DNA of 17,006 bases from Gemmatimonadota bacterium (GTDB taxonomy: Bacteria > Gemmatimonadota > Gemmatimonadetes > Longimicrobiales > Gaopeijiaceae): positions 1 to 17,006 of the forward strand of contig JAUXEE010000015.1 of assembly GCA_030618065.1 (NCBI GenBank), given 5' to 3'. The position numbers were made by a program, and so were the translations under genes. Below, in pieces: positions 1 through 7,133 of the stretch (position 1 is the stretch's first letter; the number at the start of each line of letters is the position of its first letter). The notes below the pieces were generated by a model. That model was not told the origin of the DNA. It did not search any database and saw only the letters and a program-made list of their open reading frames with translations.

Positions 1-623
1 ACTCCATTCCTGGACACATTCTCCATGGCCGTCTCACAGGCCAGCCCATCCATCTCCAGAGCCAGAACCTCCCTGGCCCCCAACCGAGCGGCGGCGATGG
101 AGAGGATTCCGGAGCCGGCTCCTACGTCGGCGATGCGTGACCCGGCCGTCACCTTCGAATCCAGGAATCGGAGACACCCACGAGTGGTCGCGTGCTCGGC
201 GGTCCCGAAGGCCATGCCGGGATCCAAGGTCAGGAGAATTTCCCCCGCCTCGGCTTCAACCTGCTCCCAGGAGGGAACGACAATGAGACGCGGCGTGATT
301 CTCCTTGGACCCAAGCCCCTTCTCCAGAGAATCTCCCAGTCCTTCTGGGGTTGCCACCGCCAACTCAGATCAAAATGGGCGGAAGGAGACAGCTCCTCGA
401 GGCGTTGGCGGGCACTGTTCAGAAGGGCATCCAACTCCAGGGGGGGCGGCAGGTAGGTAACGAGAACCCCTTCCGATTCCTCCACAGCGCTTCCTCCCAG
501 CCCCAGAAGGACCGCGGAAACATCCTCCGCGGAAACATCCTCCGGGGGAACATCCTCCTGGGAGGCCGACTCCGACCCAGAGAGGAATCGAACCGTCAAC
601 TCCAGCCAACGCTCGGGAGGCAT
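1..623 (-). CDS. prmA: Ribosomal protein L11 methyltransferase (partial, C-terminus beyond window)
   Basis: SAM-dependent enzyme that methylates lysines of ribosomal protein L11 in the cytoplasm. The first 207 residues are visible. An N-terminal substrate-recognition region is followed by LDPGMAFGTAEHATT (about 133-147), matching the family's DPGMAFGTGTHPTT block with a variant GTAEHATT. The SAM-binding glycine loop ADVGAGSGILSIAAARLGA (about 165-183) follows, ending in ALEMDGLACETARENV. The gene runs off the left edge and is not visibly broken. ATG 623 has no clear Shine-Dalgarno; a TTG lies two codons upstream, just after an in-frame stop. It lies 52 bp after dnaJ, and the dnaJ-prmA order is widespread. 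Residues 23-37 (EDVPP, EDVSA, EDVSA) come from a 15-bp tandem repeat. The family assignment is firm; L11 as substrate is inferred from homology. Confidence 0.9.
   Translation of the reverse strand, partial: MPPERWLELTVRFLSGSESASQEDVPPEDVSAEDVSAVLLGLGGSAVEESEGVLVTYLPPPLELDALLNSARQRLEELSPSAHFDLSWRWQPQKDWEILWRRGLGPRRITPRLIVVPSWEQVEAEAGEILLTLDPGMAFGTAEHATTRGCLRFLDSKVTAGSRIADVGAGSGILSIAAARLGAREVLALEMDGLACETAMENVSRNG
512..556. repeat. Three-copy 15-bp tandem repeat inside prmA
   Basis: Two identical copies of ccgcggaaacatcct (512-526, 527-541) are followed by a third with two mismatches, ccgggggaacatcct (542-556). The repeat is in frame with prmA on the minus strand and encodes the acidic pentamers EDVPP-EDVSA-EDVSA in the N-terminal domain. 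Copy number could vary by slippage without shifting the frame. Confidence 0.85.
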
Positions 624-675
624 GCGTATCAATCAAAGAGAGGGGAGCAGGTCGGTGAGAGAGGAAAGCGACCTG

Positions 676-1830
676 TCAGGAGAAGGCTCCCTTCACCTTG
701 GACCAGAATCCCCGATCCTCTCCCCGCAGGGCATCCTCGGGGGCTGGGTCCTCCAGCTCCTTGAACTCCCGGAGAATCCGCTCCTGATCCCTGGTCAGCT
801 CTTGTGGAGTCCAGATCCGAACCCGGACCAGTTGATCCCCCCGACCCCGCCCGTGGAGTCCGGGAAGCCCCTGCCCTCTCAGGCGTAAGACCTCTCCCGA
901 TTGGATTCCATCCGGTATGGTGAGCCGAACAGTCCCGTCCACCGTGGGGACCTCCACCACGTCCCCCAGGGCAGCCTGGCTGAAGGTGATGGGAAGCTCG
1001 TGAAGGAGGTCTTCCCCATTCCGCTTGAACCGGGGATCGTCTCGAACCTCCAGGAGCACGATGATGTCCCCCTTGGGGCCGCCCCGGGGGCCAGCATTCC
1101 CTTGGCCCCGTAGGGTCAGAAAGTTTTCCGAGCTCACCCCGGCAGGAACTTCGACATCAATCTCTCGCTCATCCTTCACCCGGCCCTCTCCTCTGCAGCC
1201 GGAACATACCTCTTCGATGATCCTGCCCTCTCCCCCGCATGCCCGGCATGGAGCCACCGATACGAACTGGCCGAAGACGGACCGCTGGACCTGTCTTTCT
1301 TCCCCGGATCCTCCACAATTCCGACAGGGAATCGGAGTGCTGCCAGGAGCCGCTCCCGATCCCCCGCAGGTACCACACGGACCAAGGAGGGCCACCCTGA
1401 GCTTTTTCGTCACGCCGGTGGCCACTTCCTTCAGAGTCAGGGGGAGTCGGACCCGGAGAGTCTGGCCCTTCCCCGGGTCCCTCCGCCCCCCCCTCCCCCC
1501 TCGACCCCCGAAGATCTCTTCGAAGCCGGCAAAGCCCCCGAAGTCCCTCATGAAGACTTCGATGGCGTCGGCAAAGTCGAATCCCCCGAATCCGGGTGAT
1601 CCCGGCCCTCCCCGAAGCCCCTGCTCTCCATATCGGTCATAGGTGGCCCGTTTCTCCGAGTCCCGGAGGACCTCATAGGCCTCGGTGACCTCTTTGAACC
1701 GGGCCTCGGCCTTCTTCGAGCCCTCATTCCGGTCCGGGTGGTACTTCAGAGCCAGTTTTCGGTAAGCCTTTTTCACATCTTCCGTCGTGGCGTCACGGCC
1801 GACGCCCAGGCGTTGGTAGAAGTCTTCCAT
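676..1830 (-). CDS. dnaJ: Chaperone DnaJ (Hsp40, type I)
   Basis: Co-chaperone that delivers unfolded clients to DnaK and stimulates its ATPase. The protein has 384 residues, the usual DnaJ length. The J domain (1-75) has the HPD motif at 31-33. A Gly/Phe-rich linker (about 71-118) follows. Four zinc-binding modules lie at 152-216 (CGTCGGSG, CRNCGGSG, CRACGGEG, CSGCRGEG), with all eight cysteines present. The C-terminal substrate-binding domains follow (GDIIVLLEV, then SQAALGDVVEVPTVDG). ATG 1830 abuts the hrcA stop (TGAATG), so translation is probably coupled. grpE and dnaK, usually found between hrcA and dnaJ, are absent here. A complete four-module zinc finger separates it from the CbpA/type II group. 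Confidence 0.97.
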   Translation of the reverse strand: MEDFYQRLGVGRDATTEDVKKAYRKLALKYHPDRNEGSKKAEARFKEVTEAYEVLRDSEKRATYDRYGEQGLRGGPGSPGFGGFDFADAIEVFMRDFGGFAGFEEIFGGRGGRGGRRDPGKGQTLRVRLPLTLKEVATGVTKKLRVALLGPCGTCGGSGAAPGSTPIPCRNCGGSGEERQVQRSVFGQFVSVAPCRACGGEGRIIEEVCSGCRGEGRVKDEREIDVEVPAGVSSENFLTLRGQGNAGPRGGPKGDIIVLLEVRDDPRFKRNGEDLLHELPITFSQAALGDVVEVPTVDGTVRLTIPDGIQSGEVLRLRGQGLPGLHGRGRGDQLVRVRIWTPQELTRDQERILREFKELEDPAPEDALRGEDRGFWSKVKGAFS

Positions 1831-2907
1831 TCAAGAGCCCAAGATCCGGTTCACGAGGGAGGAGGTGGAGTCCACGATGGCGATCACTTTTCTATAGGGC
1901 ATTCGGGTCGGACCAATAATCCCGATGACCCCCTTCAGACCACCGATGCAGTACTCGGAAGTGACGAGGGTGAAGTCCGACAGTTCCTCCTGAGCGTTCT
2001 CCCCTCCGATGGTGATCTGCAATCCACCTTGGTGATTCCGGTCCGAAAGGGCCTGGACCAACACATCCCTTCGTTCGGTGAGTTCGATGAGACTCTTCAA
2101 TCGCTCTCCCGAGGTGAACTCGGGCTGGGCTGCGAGGAGGCTCGTCTTCCCGAGGACGATCTCCCCCTCCTCGAGATCAGACCAATTGAAGAGGTCCGAT
2201 CCCGACTGGATGAAGATGTTCAGAAGCTCGTCTGCGGCCGCCGAGTCGTCGGTTCGAAAATCTCGGAGGCGCTCCGGAAGGGTCAAGCGAATCTCTTTCA
2301 GGGTCAACCCGGCCAGTCGTTCATTCAAAAGACCCGCCAAGGCAGCCAGGGTATCCTCCGGAATTTCGCCCTCGAAGTCTACATAAAGGGTCCGGGCAAG
2401 GCCGCTTCGGATGGTGGCCACCAGAAGGATTTTCTTCGACGAAACCCTGAGAAGCTCCAGCTTCTCCAGGACCGCCGCTTCCAATCGAGGCGCCAGGCCA
2501 ACGCCCAACTCCATGGAGAGGAGGCTCAGGGCCCAGGCGGCTCGGCGGATCAGGCGCTCGACTGCCGTCGATCCCACGGTGCCCAACTCACGCACCAGCT
2601 TGCTCTGTTCCTCGGCGCTCAGATCGGGAAGACGAATGAGTTGATCCACATGGAAGCGGTACGCCAGATCGGTGGGGACCCGCCCCGCCGAAGCATGAGG
2701 ATGGGAGAGATACCCCTTCTCCTCTAGATCGCTCATGGTATTGCGGATCGTGGCGGGGGACACCCCAAGACCACTTCGCCGGGCCACCGAGCGACTTCCC
2801 GCCGGCTCCGCCGTCTCCACATAAGCCTGGACCACGGCCTCCAGAACGAGAACTTCTCGTTCTGTCAGGTCCTGTCCAAGGGGTCTGAGACTTCCGGTCA
2901 TGGCCAT
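1831..2907 (-). CDS. hrcA: Heat-inducible transcription repressor HrcA
   Basis: Repressor of class I heat-shock genes that binds the CIRCE inverted repeat, with activity depending on GroEL. It has 358 residues from the chosen start. The N-terminal winged helix-turn-helix contains LTEREVLVLEAVVQAY, GSRSVARRSGLGVSPATIRN and LEEKGYLSHPHASAGRVPT, all typical of HrcA. The remainder is the dimerisation region, ending in IGIIGPTRMPYRKVIAIVDS. The 5' end reads ATG ATG GCC ATG. I chose the second ATG (2907) because a GAGG lies 5 nt upstream; 2910 and 2901 are alternatives, and the open frame extends to 2979. I found no CIRCE-like repeat upstream. A small hairpin with a GCAA loop (2962-2982) lies in the leader, of unknown meaning. 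dnaJ follows directly. Confidence 0.95.
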   Translation of the reverse strand: MAMTGSLRPLGQDLTEREVLVLEAVVQAYVETAEPAGSRSVARRSGLGVSPATIRNTMSDLEEKGYLSHPHASAGRVPTDLAYRFHVDQLIRLPDLSAEEQSKLVRELGTVGSTAVERLIRRAAWALSLLSMELGVGLAPRLEAAVLEKLELLRVSSKKILLVATIRSGLARTLYVDFEGEIPEDTLAALAGLLNERLAGLTLKEIRLTLPERLRDFRTDDSAAADELLNIFIQSGSDLFNWSDLEEGEIVLGKTSLLAAQPEFTSGERLKSLIELTERRDVLVQALSDRNHQGGLQITIGGENAQEELSDFTLVTSEYCIGGLKGVIGIIGPTRMPYRKVIAIVDSTSSLVNRILGS

Positions 2908-3015
2908 CATATCCTCGAAAGATCGAAGCCACCGGGAGGGACCGTCAACCCATGAGCCATATAGGAGCCTTGCGGCCACCTACGAGCCCCTTCCCCCGCC
3001 CCTGCAAAAAACCCT

Positions 3016-4176
3016 CTAACCCTGGGCCAAGTCCAACTCTACCACCATGTGATCCAGGAGGAGCCAACCCGTTGGGGTCAGGCGAAGGGCTCCGTCCGCC
3101 AGGGTGGCATCCCCTTTCGAGACCCATCCCTCAACCAGAGCTCGGGCTGCGGGTTTGAGGTCGCCCGTTCGGACACCTCGATCGGTTCTGAGCCCTAACC
3201 AGATCCTCTCCAGCCGTGCGTCTTCAGGGCTCAGCTCCTCTTCCGAATCCCAGGGCGATCCTCCTTCCAGGCTCGCCATCCGGTAGGCTTTCCAATCCCT
3301 CAGGTTCCAGCGCCGCCGGGGAGCCCGGAAGGAATGGGCGCTATTTCCAAGACCGACGTAGGGAGCCGACTCCCAGCAGGCTCGGTTGTGGCGAGCTTCG
3401 AATCCTGGAAGGGCGAAGTTGGACACCTCGTAGTGACGGTATCCTTCTGATGTGAGCCGCGCACTGGCCTCCAAAAACTGCTCTCGGTAGCTCTCGTCGT
3501 GGGGAGAGCTGACTTCACCCTCCTCGATGGCCCTGGCCAAAGGGGTTCCCTTTTCCGCCGAAAGCCCATAGAGGCTCAGGTGGGGCACCTTCAAGGCGAG
3601 TGCCGAATCCAGGTCTCGTCCCCAGTCCCTTTCCACTCCCTCCGGCAGACCGAAGATGAGGTCCAGGCTGAGATTGCTGATCCCGGCTTCCCTGGCCCGC
3701 TCCACGGCCGTTGCCCCCTCCTCGGGGCCGTGCAGACGCTCGAGCCAACGCAGCGCGTGGGGTTGAAAACTCTGTACGCCTATGCTCACCCGGTTCACAC
3801 CGGCCTGGGCCCAGCCCTGAGCCACCGATCGGGTGAGGGACTCAGGGTTCGCCTCGGCTGTCCATTCCAGATCAGCGCCATTCAACCGATCCCGCCCCAA
3901 CAGCCGGCCAAGGGCCGTCATGGCGCCGGGATCGAAAAGGGATGGAGTTCCCCCTCCCACAAACAGGGTTTTCAGCTCCTTTCCCGGGGAGAAGTAGCCT
4001 TCCTCGTCCACGAGTTTCAGCTCCCACTCCAGAGCCCTGAGCCAACCGGCCAGATCTCCCTCTCGGGAAACCGTGACGGCGAAATCGCAATAAAAACAGC
4101 GGCGAGCGCAAAAGGGAGCATGTACATAGACGGAGCGGACAGGCCCGGAAGGAGAGGCGACTTTTTTCAGGCTCAC
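3016..4176 (-). CDS. hemW: HemW-type radical SAM heme chaperone
   Basis: Oxygen-independent coproporphyrinogen oxidase-like protein. Family members are now regarded as heme-binding chaperones, not coproporphyrinogen oxidases. From GTG 4176 it has 386 residues. The radical SAM cysteines C23, C27 and C30 (CARRCFYC) bind the 4Fe-4S cluster, and GGGTPS follows in the SAM-binding region. ANPES, GVNRVSIGVQSF and LSLDLIFGLP are standard family blocks. The HemW signature HNxxYW appears as HNRACW, so the aromatic residue is replaced. GTG 4176 overlaps the dprA stop as GTGA, with GAGG 11 nt upstream. An in-frame GTG at 4215 would overlap dprA by 43 bp and has poorer spacing. It sits in a dprA-hemW-hrcA-dnaJ run; hemW next to hrcA is a common order. 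Confidence 0.93.
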   Translation of the reverse strand: MSLKKVASPSGPVRSVYVHAPFCARRCFYCDFAVTVSREGDLAGWLRALEWELKLVDEEGYFSPGKELKTLFVGGGTPSLFDPGAMTALGRLLGRDRLNGADLEWTAEANPESLTRSVAQGWAQAGVNRVSIGVQSFQPHALRWLERLHGPEEGATAVERAREAGISNLSLDLIFGLPEGVERDWGRDLDSALALKVPHLSLYGLSAEKGTPLARAIEEGEVSSPHDESYREQFLEASARLTSEGYRHYEVSNFALPGFEARHNRACWESAPYVGLGNSAHSFRAPRRRWNLRDWKAYRMASLEGGSPWDSEEELSPEDARLERIWLGLRTDRGVRTGDLKPAARALVEGWVSKGDATLADGALRLTPTGWLLLDHMVVELDLAQG

Positions 4177-5267
4177 CGGCGTTGAAACCTCATTCCGGGA
4201 CAGTGGCGGACCCACCCCCCCAACTCTAGAGCCGACAGTCCTGCCAGGGCCTCGGGGAGGGACACAGCAGCCCGGGCGGCCACCTCATCCACCCCCACGG
4301 GCTCCTTGGAGAGAGCGGCCCAAAGGGGTCGGAGGGCCGAAGGAATATCGGGGCCTGCACCTTCAGAGGAGGTGGCTCCCTCTCTCGGTCTTCCAGCTTC
4401 GAGGCCCAGCTCCTCGAGTTCCTTCAGAATGCCGGCAGGATCAGGAAGAACCCGGGCACCCTCCCGGAGTAAGGCATTGCTGCCCTGGGATTGGGGGTTT
4501 TCCACCGAGCCGGGCGTGACGAAGATCTCCCGACCGAGGTCCAGCCCGTGGTCCACAGTGATGAGAGCGCCACTCTTTCGCCCGGCCTCCACCACGACCA
4601 CGGCCCGGGCGAGTGCGGCAATGATCCGGTTTCTCTTCGGAAAGTGATGGGGTAAAGCCAATTCATGGGGAAGAAACTCGGACACCAACAGCCCCCGTTT
4701 TCCTATCTCACGAAAGAGGGGGCTGTGAGGTAATGGATAGATCACCCGGAAACCCGAGCCCAGGACCGCCACGGTATCCCCCCCTCCTTGGAGGGCTCCC
4801 CGGTGGGCTGCTCCATCGATCCCCAGAGCCATACCACTGACCACGGTAACCCCGGCCTCCGCCAGAACCCGTCCCATGGTCTCTGCTGCCCGACGTCCGA
4901 CTTCGGTGGCGCGACGGGACCCGACGATGGCCACAGCGGGTCTGGTGAGAAGTTCCCATCTCCCTTTCAAGAAGAGAACGGGTGGAGGGTCCGTCAACTC
5001 GGAAAGGGATGAAGGGTACCTGGGGGAAGTCATGGGGAGGACCCCGAAGCCCTCCTCCAACCAGGAAGAAATGGGGGCCACCTCCGGGGACGCTTTCAGC
5101 AGGTCCATCTGTTCACCCCTGGCTTGGAGCGCTCGGGAGCCGGAGCCGTGGGAGTCCACCAGCTTCCTGATCCCTCGGTCGCCAAGCCCACGACGCTCTT
5201 TCAGGAGCAGGAGGGCTTCGACCTCTCGGATCTCCTCAGGGCTGAGGCCTATTCGGGAATCCACCAC
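4173..5267 (-). CDS. dprA: DNA-processing protein DprA/Smf
   Basis: Single-strand DNA-binding protein that loads RecA onto incoming DNA during natural transformation. It has 364 residues. A SAM-like N-terminal region is followed by the Rossmann-type DprA domain: VGSRRAT (115-121), SGMALGIDGAAH (144-155), FPKRNRIIAAL (209-219), VVEAGRKSGALIT (from about 225) and GSNALLREGA (262-271). A C-terminal winged-helix region (about 310-364) is retained. The GTG start at 5267 lies inside the end of obgE (19-bp overlap), with GAGG about 10 nt upstream; a second GTG at 5264 is possible. The stop overlaps the hemW start. No other competence gene is visible in the window except ylbF, whose link to competence is known from Bacillus. 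dprA also occurs in bacteria not known to be transformable. Confidence 0.95.
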   Translation of the reverse strand: MVDSRIGLSPEEIREVEALLLLKERRGLGDRGIRKLVDSHGSGSRALQARGEQMDLLKASPEVAPISSWLEEGFGVLPMTSPRYPSSLSELTDPPPVLFLKGRWELLTRPAVAIVGSRRATEVGRRAAETMGRVLAEAGVTVVSGMALGIDGAAHRGALQGGGDTVAVLGSGFRVIYPLPHSPLFREIGKRGLLVSEFLPHELALPHHFPKRNRIIAALARAVVVVEAGRKSGALITVDHGLDLGREIFVTPGSVENPQSQGSNALLREGARVLPDPAGILKELEELGLEAGRPREGATSSEGAGPDIPSALRPLWAALSKEPVGVDEVAARAAVSLPEALAGLSALELGGWVRHCPGMRFQRR

Positions 5268-6277
5268 TCCTCCCCTTCCTCCTCACCCTCCTTCTCCACT
5301 TCCTTTCGGGTCTGGGCATACAAGCTTTCCATGAGTGGATTGAGGTCCTTCCTCGCAACGGCACTTATGAAGAAGACGCCCCAGGCATCCGTCACGGTGA
5401 CCTCCGGGGGGGAGGCCTCCGGGGGCAGCAGATCGGTCTTCGTCACGACCACACAATGGGGGGTCCGGGCCAACTCCTCCGAGTAGCTCCTCACCTCCTC
5501 CCTGAGCTGGTCGTACTCGAGCTGAGGATCTTCGACGTCCACCGGGATCAGGAAAGCCAGAGTCCGCGTCCGCTCGATATGGCGAAGGAATTGGAAGCCA
5601 AGTCCACGGCCTTGATGGGCACCCTCGATGATCCCGGGGATGTCAGCCACGACGAAGGAACGGAAGTCGGGGAGCTGCACCACTCCAAGGTTCGGTGTGA
5701 GAGTGGTGAACGGATAGTCGGCGACCTTCGGATGAGCCTCCGAAATAGCGGCAAGCAGGGTGGATTTGCCGGCATTCGGCTGCCCGACCAGGCCCACGTC
5801 GGCGATGAGCTTCAGCTCCAGCACCACATTCCGTTCTTCTCCCTCCGCCCCCGGCTCCCACCGGCGAGGTGCCTGATGCGTGGACGTGGCGAACCGGGCG
5901 TTTCCCCGCCCTCCTCGCCCCCCCCGAGCCACCACCAACCGATCCCCGGTTTCCAGGAACTCTCCGAGGAACTCACCGGTCTCCATATCTCGAACCACCG
6001 TACCCGGAGGTACACGAATCACCACGGCCTCTCCGTCTCGACCGGTCCGATTGCTCCCCTCACCGTGCTGACCCCGCTCGGCCTTGTAGCGTTGGCGACT
6101 GGTCAGATCGAGGAGGGTTGTGAGCTGGGGATCCGACACCATGATCACATCGCCCCCCTTTCCCCCGTCCCCACCGGAGGGCCCGCCGCGAGGGACGCCC
6201 TTTTCCCTCCGGAACGCCTCGGCTCCAGAGCCCCCTGTTCCCGCTTGTACATGGATCACGGCACGGTCCACGAACAT
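5249..6277 (-). CDS. obgE: Obg/CgtA GTPase, short form
   Basis: Ribosome-associated GTPase needed for 50S maturation and stress control. It has 342 residues. The glycine-rich Obg domain (1-158) includes GGPSGGDGGKGGDV and ARGGRGGRGNARFATS. The G domain has G1 GQPNAGKS (165-172), the G2 region YPFTTLTPNLG, G3 DIPG (212-215) and the G5-like SA at 305-306. G4 reads TKTD (279-282) where NKxD is usual. There is no C-terminal OCT domain; instead it ends in an acidic Glu-rich tail that overlaps the dprA start. ATG 6277 has AAGGAG 9 nt upstream, a strong ribosome-binding site. obg usually follows rplU-rpmA; here a CMD-fold gene lies upstream. Confidence 0.96.
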   Translation of the reverse strand: MFVDRAVIHVQAGTGGSGAEAFRREKGVPRGGPSGGDGGKGGDVIMVSDPQLTTLLDLTSRQRYKAERGQHGEGSNRTGRDGEAVVIRVPPGTVVRDMETGEFLGEFLETGDRLVVARGGRGGRGNARFATSTHQAPRRWEPGAEGEERNVVLELKLIADVGLVGQPNAGKSTLLAAISEAHPKVADYPFTTLTPNLGVVQLPDFRSFVVADIPGIIEGAHQGRGLGFQFLRHIERTRTLAFLIPVDVEDPQLEYDQLREEVRSYSEELARTPHCVVVTKTDLLPPEASPPEVTVTDAWGVFFISAVARKDLNPLMESLYAQTRKEVEKEGEEEGEEWWIPE

Positions 6278-6293
6278 GGTGGAATGCTCCTTC

Positions 6294-6337
6294 TATAAGG
6301 GTTCCGGGGGTCCGCTATGAGGTTTCCGGGGGTCCGC
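6294..6337. repeat. 22-bp imperfect tandem duplication at the CMD gene end / obgE leader
   Basis: Two adjacent 22-bp units, 6294-6315 and 6316-6337, match at 20 of 22 positions and share the 14-bp core ttccgggggtccgc. The junction falls within the stop codon of the CMD-fold gene (6315-6317). One unit encodes the protein's last residues and the other lies in the short space before obgE, upstream of its ribosome-binding site. Confidence 0.85.
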
Positions 6338-6959
6338 CGGTCCGAGTACGCAGAGTCCTGGTCCGCACCCGATCCCAGACGGCCCAGCTCTCCGCGGATC
6401 CGTCGGCATCGAGGTGAATGCAGGCCATCCTGAGAGCCTCTTCAATCTCTTCAGGGAGGGCGCCGGCGCTCAAAGCTCCCCTCAGATGAGAATAGAGCTG
6501 ACGGGGCGTTTGAAGGACCGCCAGGAGAGCGGTGATGCAGAGCTCCCGGGTAGCCAAATCCAATCCCGGACGGCCCAGAACTTTTCCGTATCCTTCCACC
6601 ACCATCCATCGCTCCATGTCTGGATGTAGGGCTCTGACGTTGCGACGGAGGCCCTCATACTGCCCACCATACACGGTCCGGCAGACGTCCTCCCCCCGCT
6701 CACCCCAGACCGTCCATTCGTCCGGGACTCCTTCCCCCGCCCCCCTTCCGGAAATCTCCCGCCAAAGGGCAAAGGCATTCAGGGCCATGGGATACCCCAG
6801 AAAGAGGTAACTCTGGAGGATCACCTCCTCCACCTGGACGCTGTCCTCGAGGCGGGCTCCTTCCTCCAGGGCCCTTCTCAGGCATCCAGAGTCCCTGGCG
6901 GCAAGGGCAACGCTGAGCTGGATCAGGGTCAAGCGCTGGGAGTCGAGGCTGGCCTGCAT
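6315..6959 (-). CDS. Carboxymuconolactone decarboxylase-fold protein with two repeats
   Basis: It has 214 residues and resembles the CMD/AhpD superfamily. Two similar halves are visible. One (about 6-70) contains LDSQRLTLIQLSVALAARD and later ALNAFALWRE. The other (about 132-200) contains LDLATRELCITALLAVLQ, LYSHLRGALSAGALPEEIEEALRMACI and SAESWAVW, the LDxxTREL...H...A...G...EEIxEAL pattern of PcaC-like proteins. The CxxC pair of AhpD peroxidases is missing, so peroxidase activity is unlikely and the substrate is unknown. ATG 6959 directly follows an in-frame GTG (6962); neither has a clear Shine-Dalgarno. No aromatic-degradation gene is nearby. The gene is co-oriented with obgE, 37 bp downstream. 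Fold assignment is fairly sure; function is open. Confidence 0.75.
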   Translation of the reverse strand: MQASLDSQRLTLIQLSVALAARDSGCLRRALEEGARLEDSVQVEEVILQSYLFLGYPMALNAFALWREISGRGAGEGVPDEWTVWGERGEDVCRTVYGGQYEGLRRNVRALHPDMERWMVVEGYGKVLGRPGLDLATRELCITALLAVLQTPRQLYSHLRGALSAGALPEEIEEALRMACIHLDADGSAESWAVWDRVRTRTLRTRTGGPPETS

Positions 6960-7133
6960 CACGGCTCACACAAGATGAAGATCTCCAATTCCATGGGCCG
7001 GGGAATGCCCCATTCGGACCCCATGGCCCTGTGGCCCCATGGCCCCGTGGCCCTGTGGCTCTCGAGCCGATCGAAACGAGACGACCGAGCGCTCGCAGGT
7101 CAAACCGGCGTGCCCCACTTGCGCAGAGCCGCC
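6960..7133. other. Largest intergenic gap, between the TauE-like gene and the CMD-fold gene
   Basis: This 174-bp stretch has no credible ORF. It contains the octamer tandem repeat at 7020-7059, a 10-bp palindrome cgagcgctcg (about 7086-7095), and small overlapping inverted repeats at 7000-7015. On the minus strand TTGACC occurs near 7099-7104, but no acceptable -10 box follows at the right spacing. No T-tract terminator is visible after the TauE stop. Confidence 0.6.
7020..7059. repeat. Five-copy 8-bp tandem repeat, intergenic
   Basis: Five head-to-tail octamers cover 40 bp without interruption: cccatggc, cctgtggc, cccatggc, cccgtggc, cctgtggc. The plus-strand consensus is CCYRTGGC, or GCCAYRGG on the minus strand. 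The array lies 61-100 bp upstream of the CMD-fold start at 6959. It could be a protein-binding array, a slippage-prone tract affecting promoter spacing, or neutral low complexity. Confidence 0.85.

Noticed and set aside
25..764. Two overlapping plus-strand frames near the left edge
   Set aside because: They lie opposite prmA and the end of dnaJ and have low-complexity Pro/Arg-rich translations.
1738..2727. A 329-codon plus-strand frame
   Set aside because: Antisense shadow of hrcA and the start of dnaJ; no domain or convincing ribosome-binding site.
2919..2947. TTGACG as the -35 box of an hrcA promoter
   Set aside because: No acceptable -10 hexamer lies 16-18 bp downstream; the nearest candidates are CGATCT and GATCTT.
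2908..3015. CIRCE operator upstream of hrcA
   Set aside because: Neither arm of the 9-bp CIRCE inverted repeat could be found by eye in this gap.
3004..3016. T6 run just after the hemW stop on the minus strand, as a terminator
   Set aside because: Only a 3-bp CCC/GGG stem precedes it, too weak for a rho-independent terminator.
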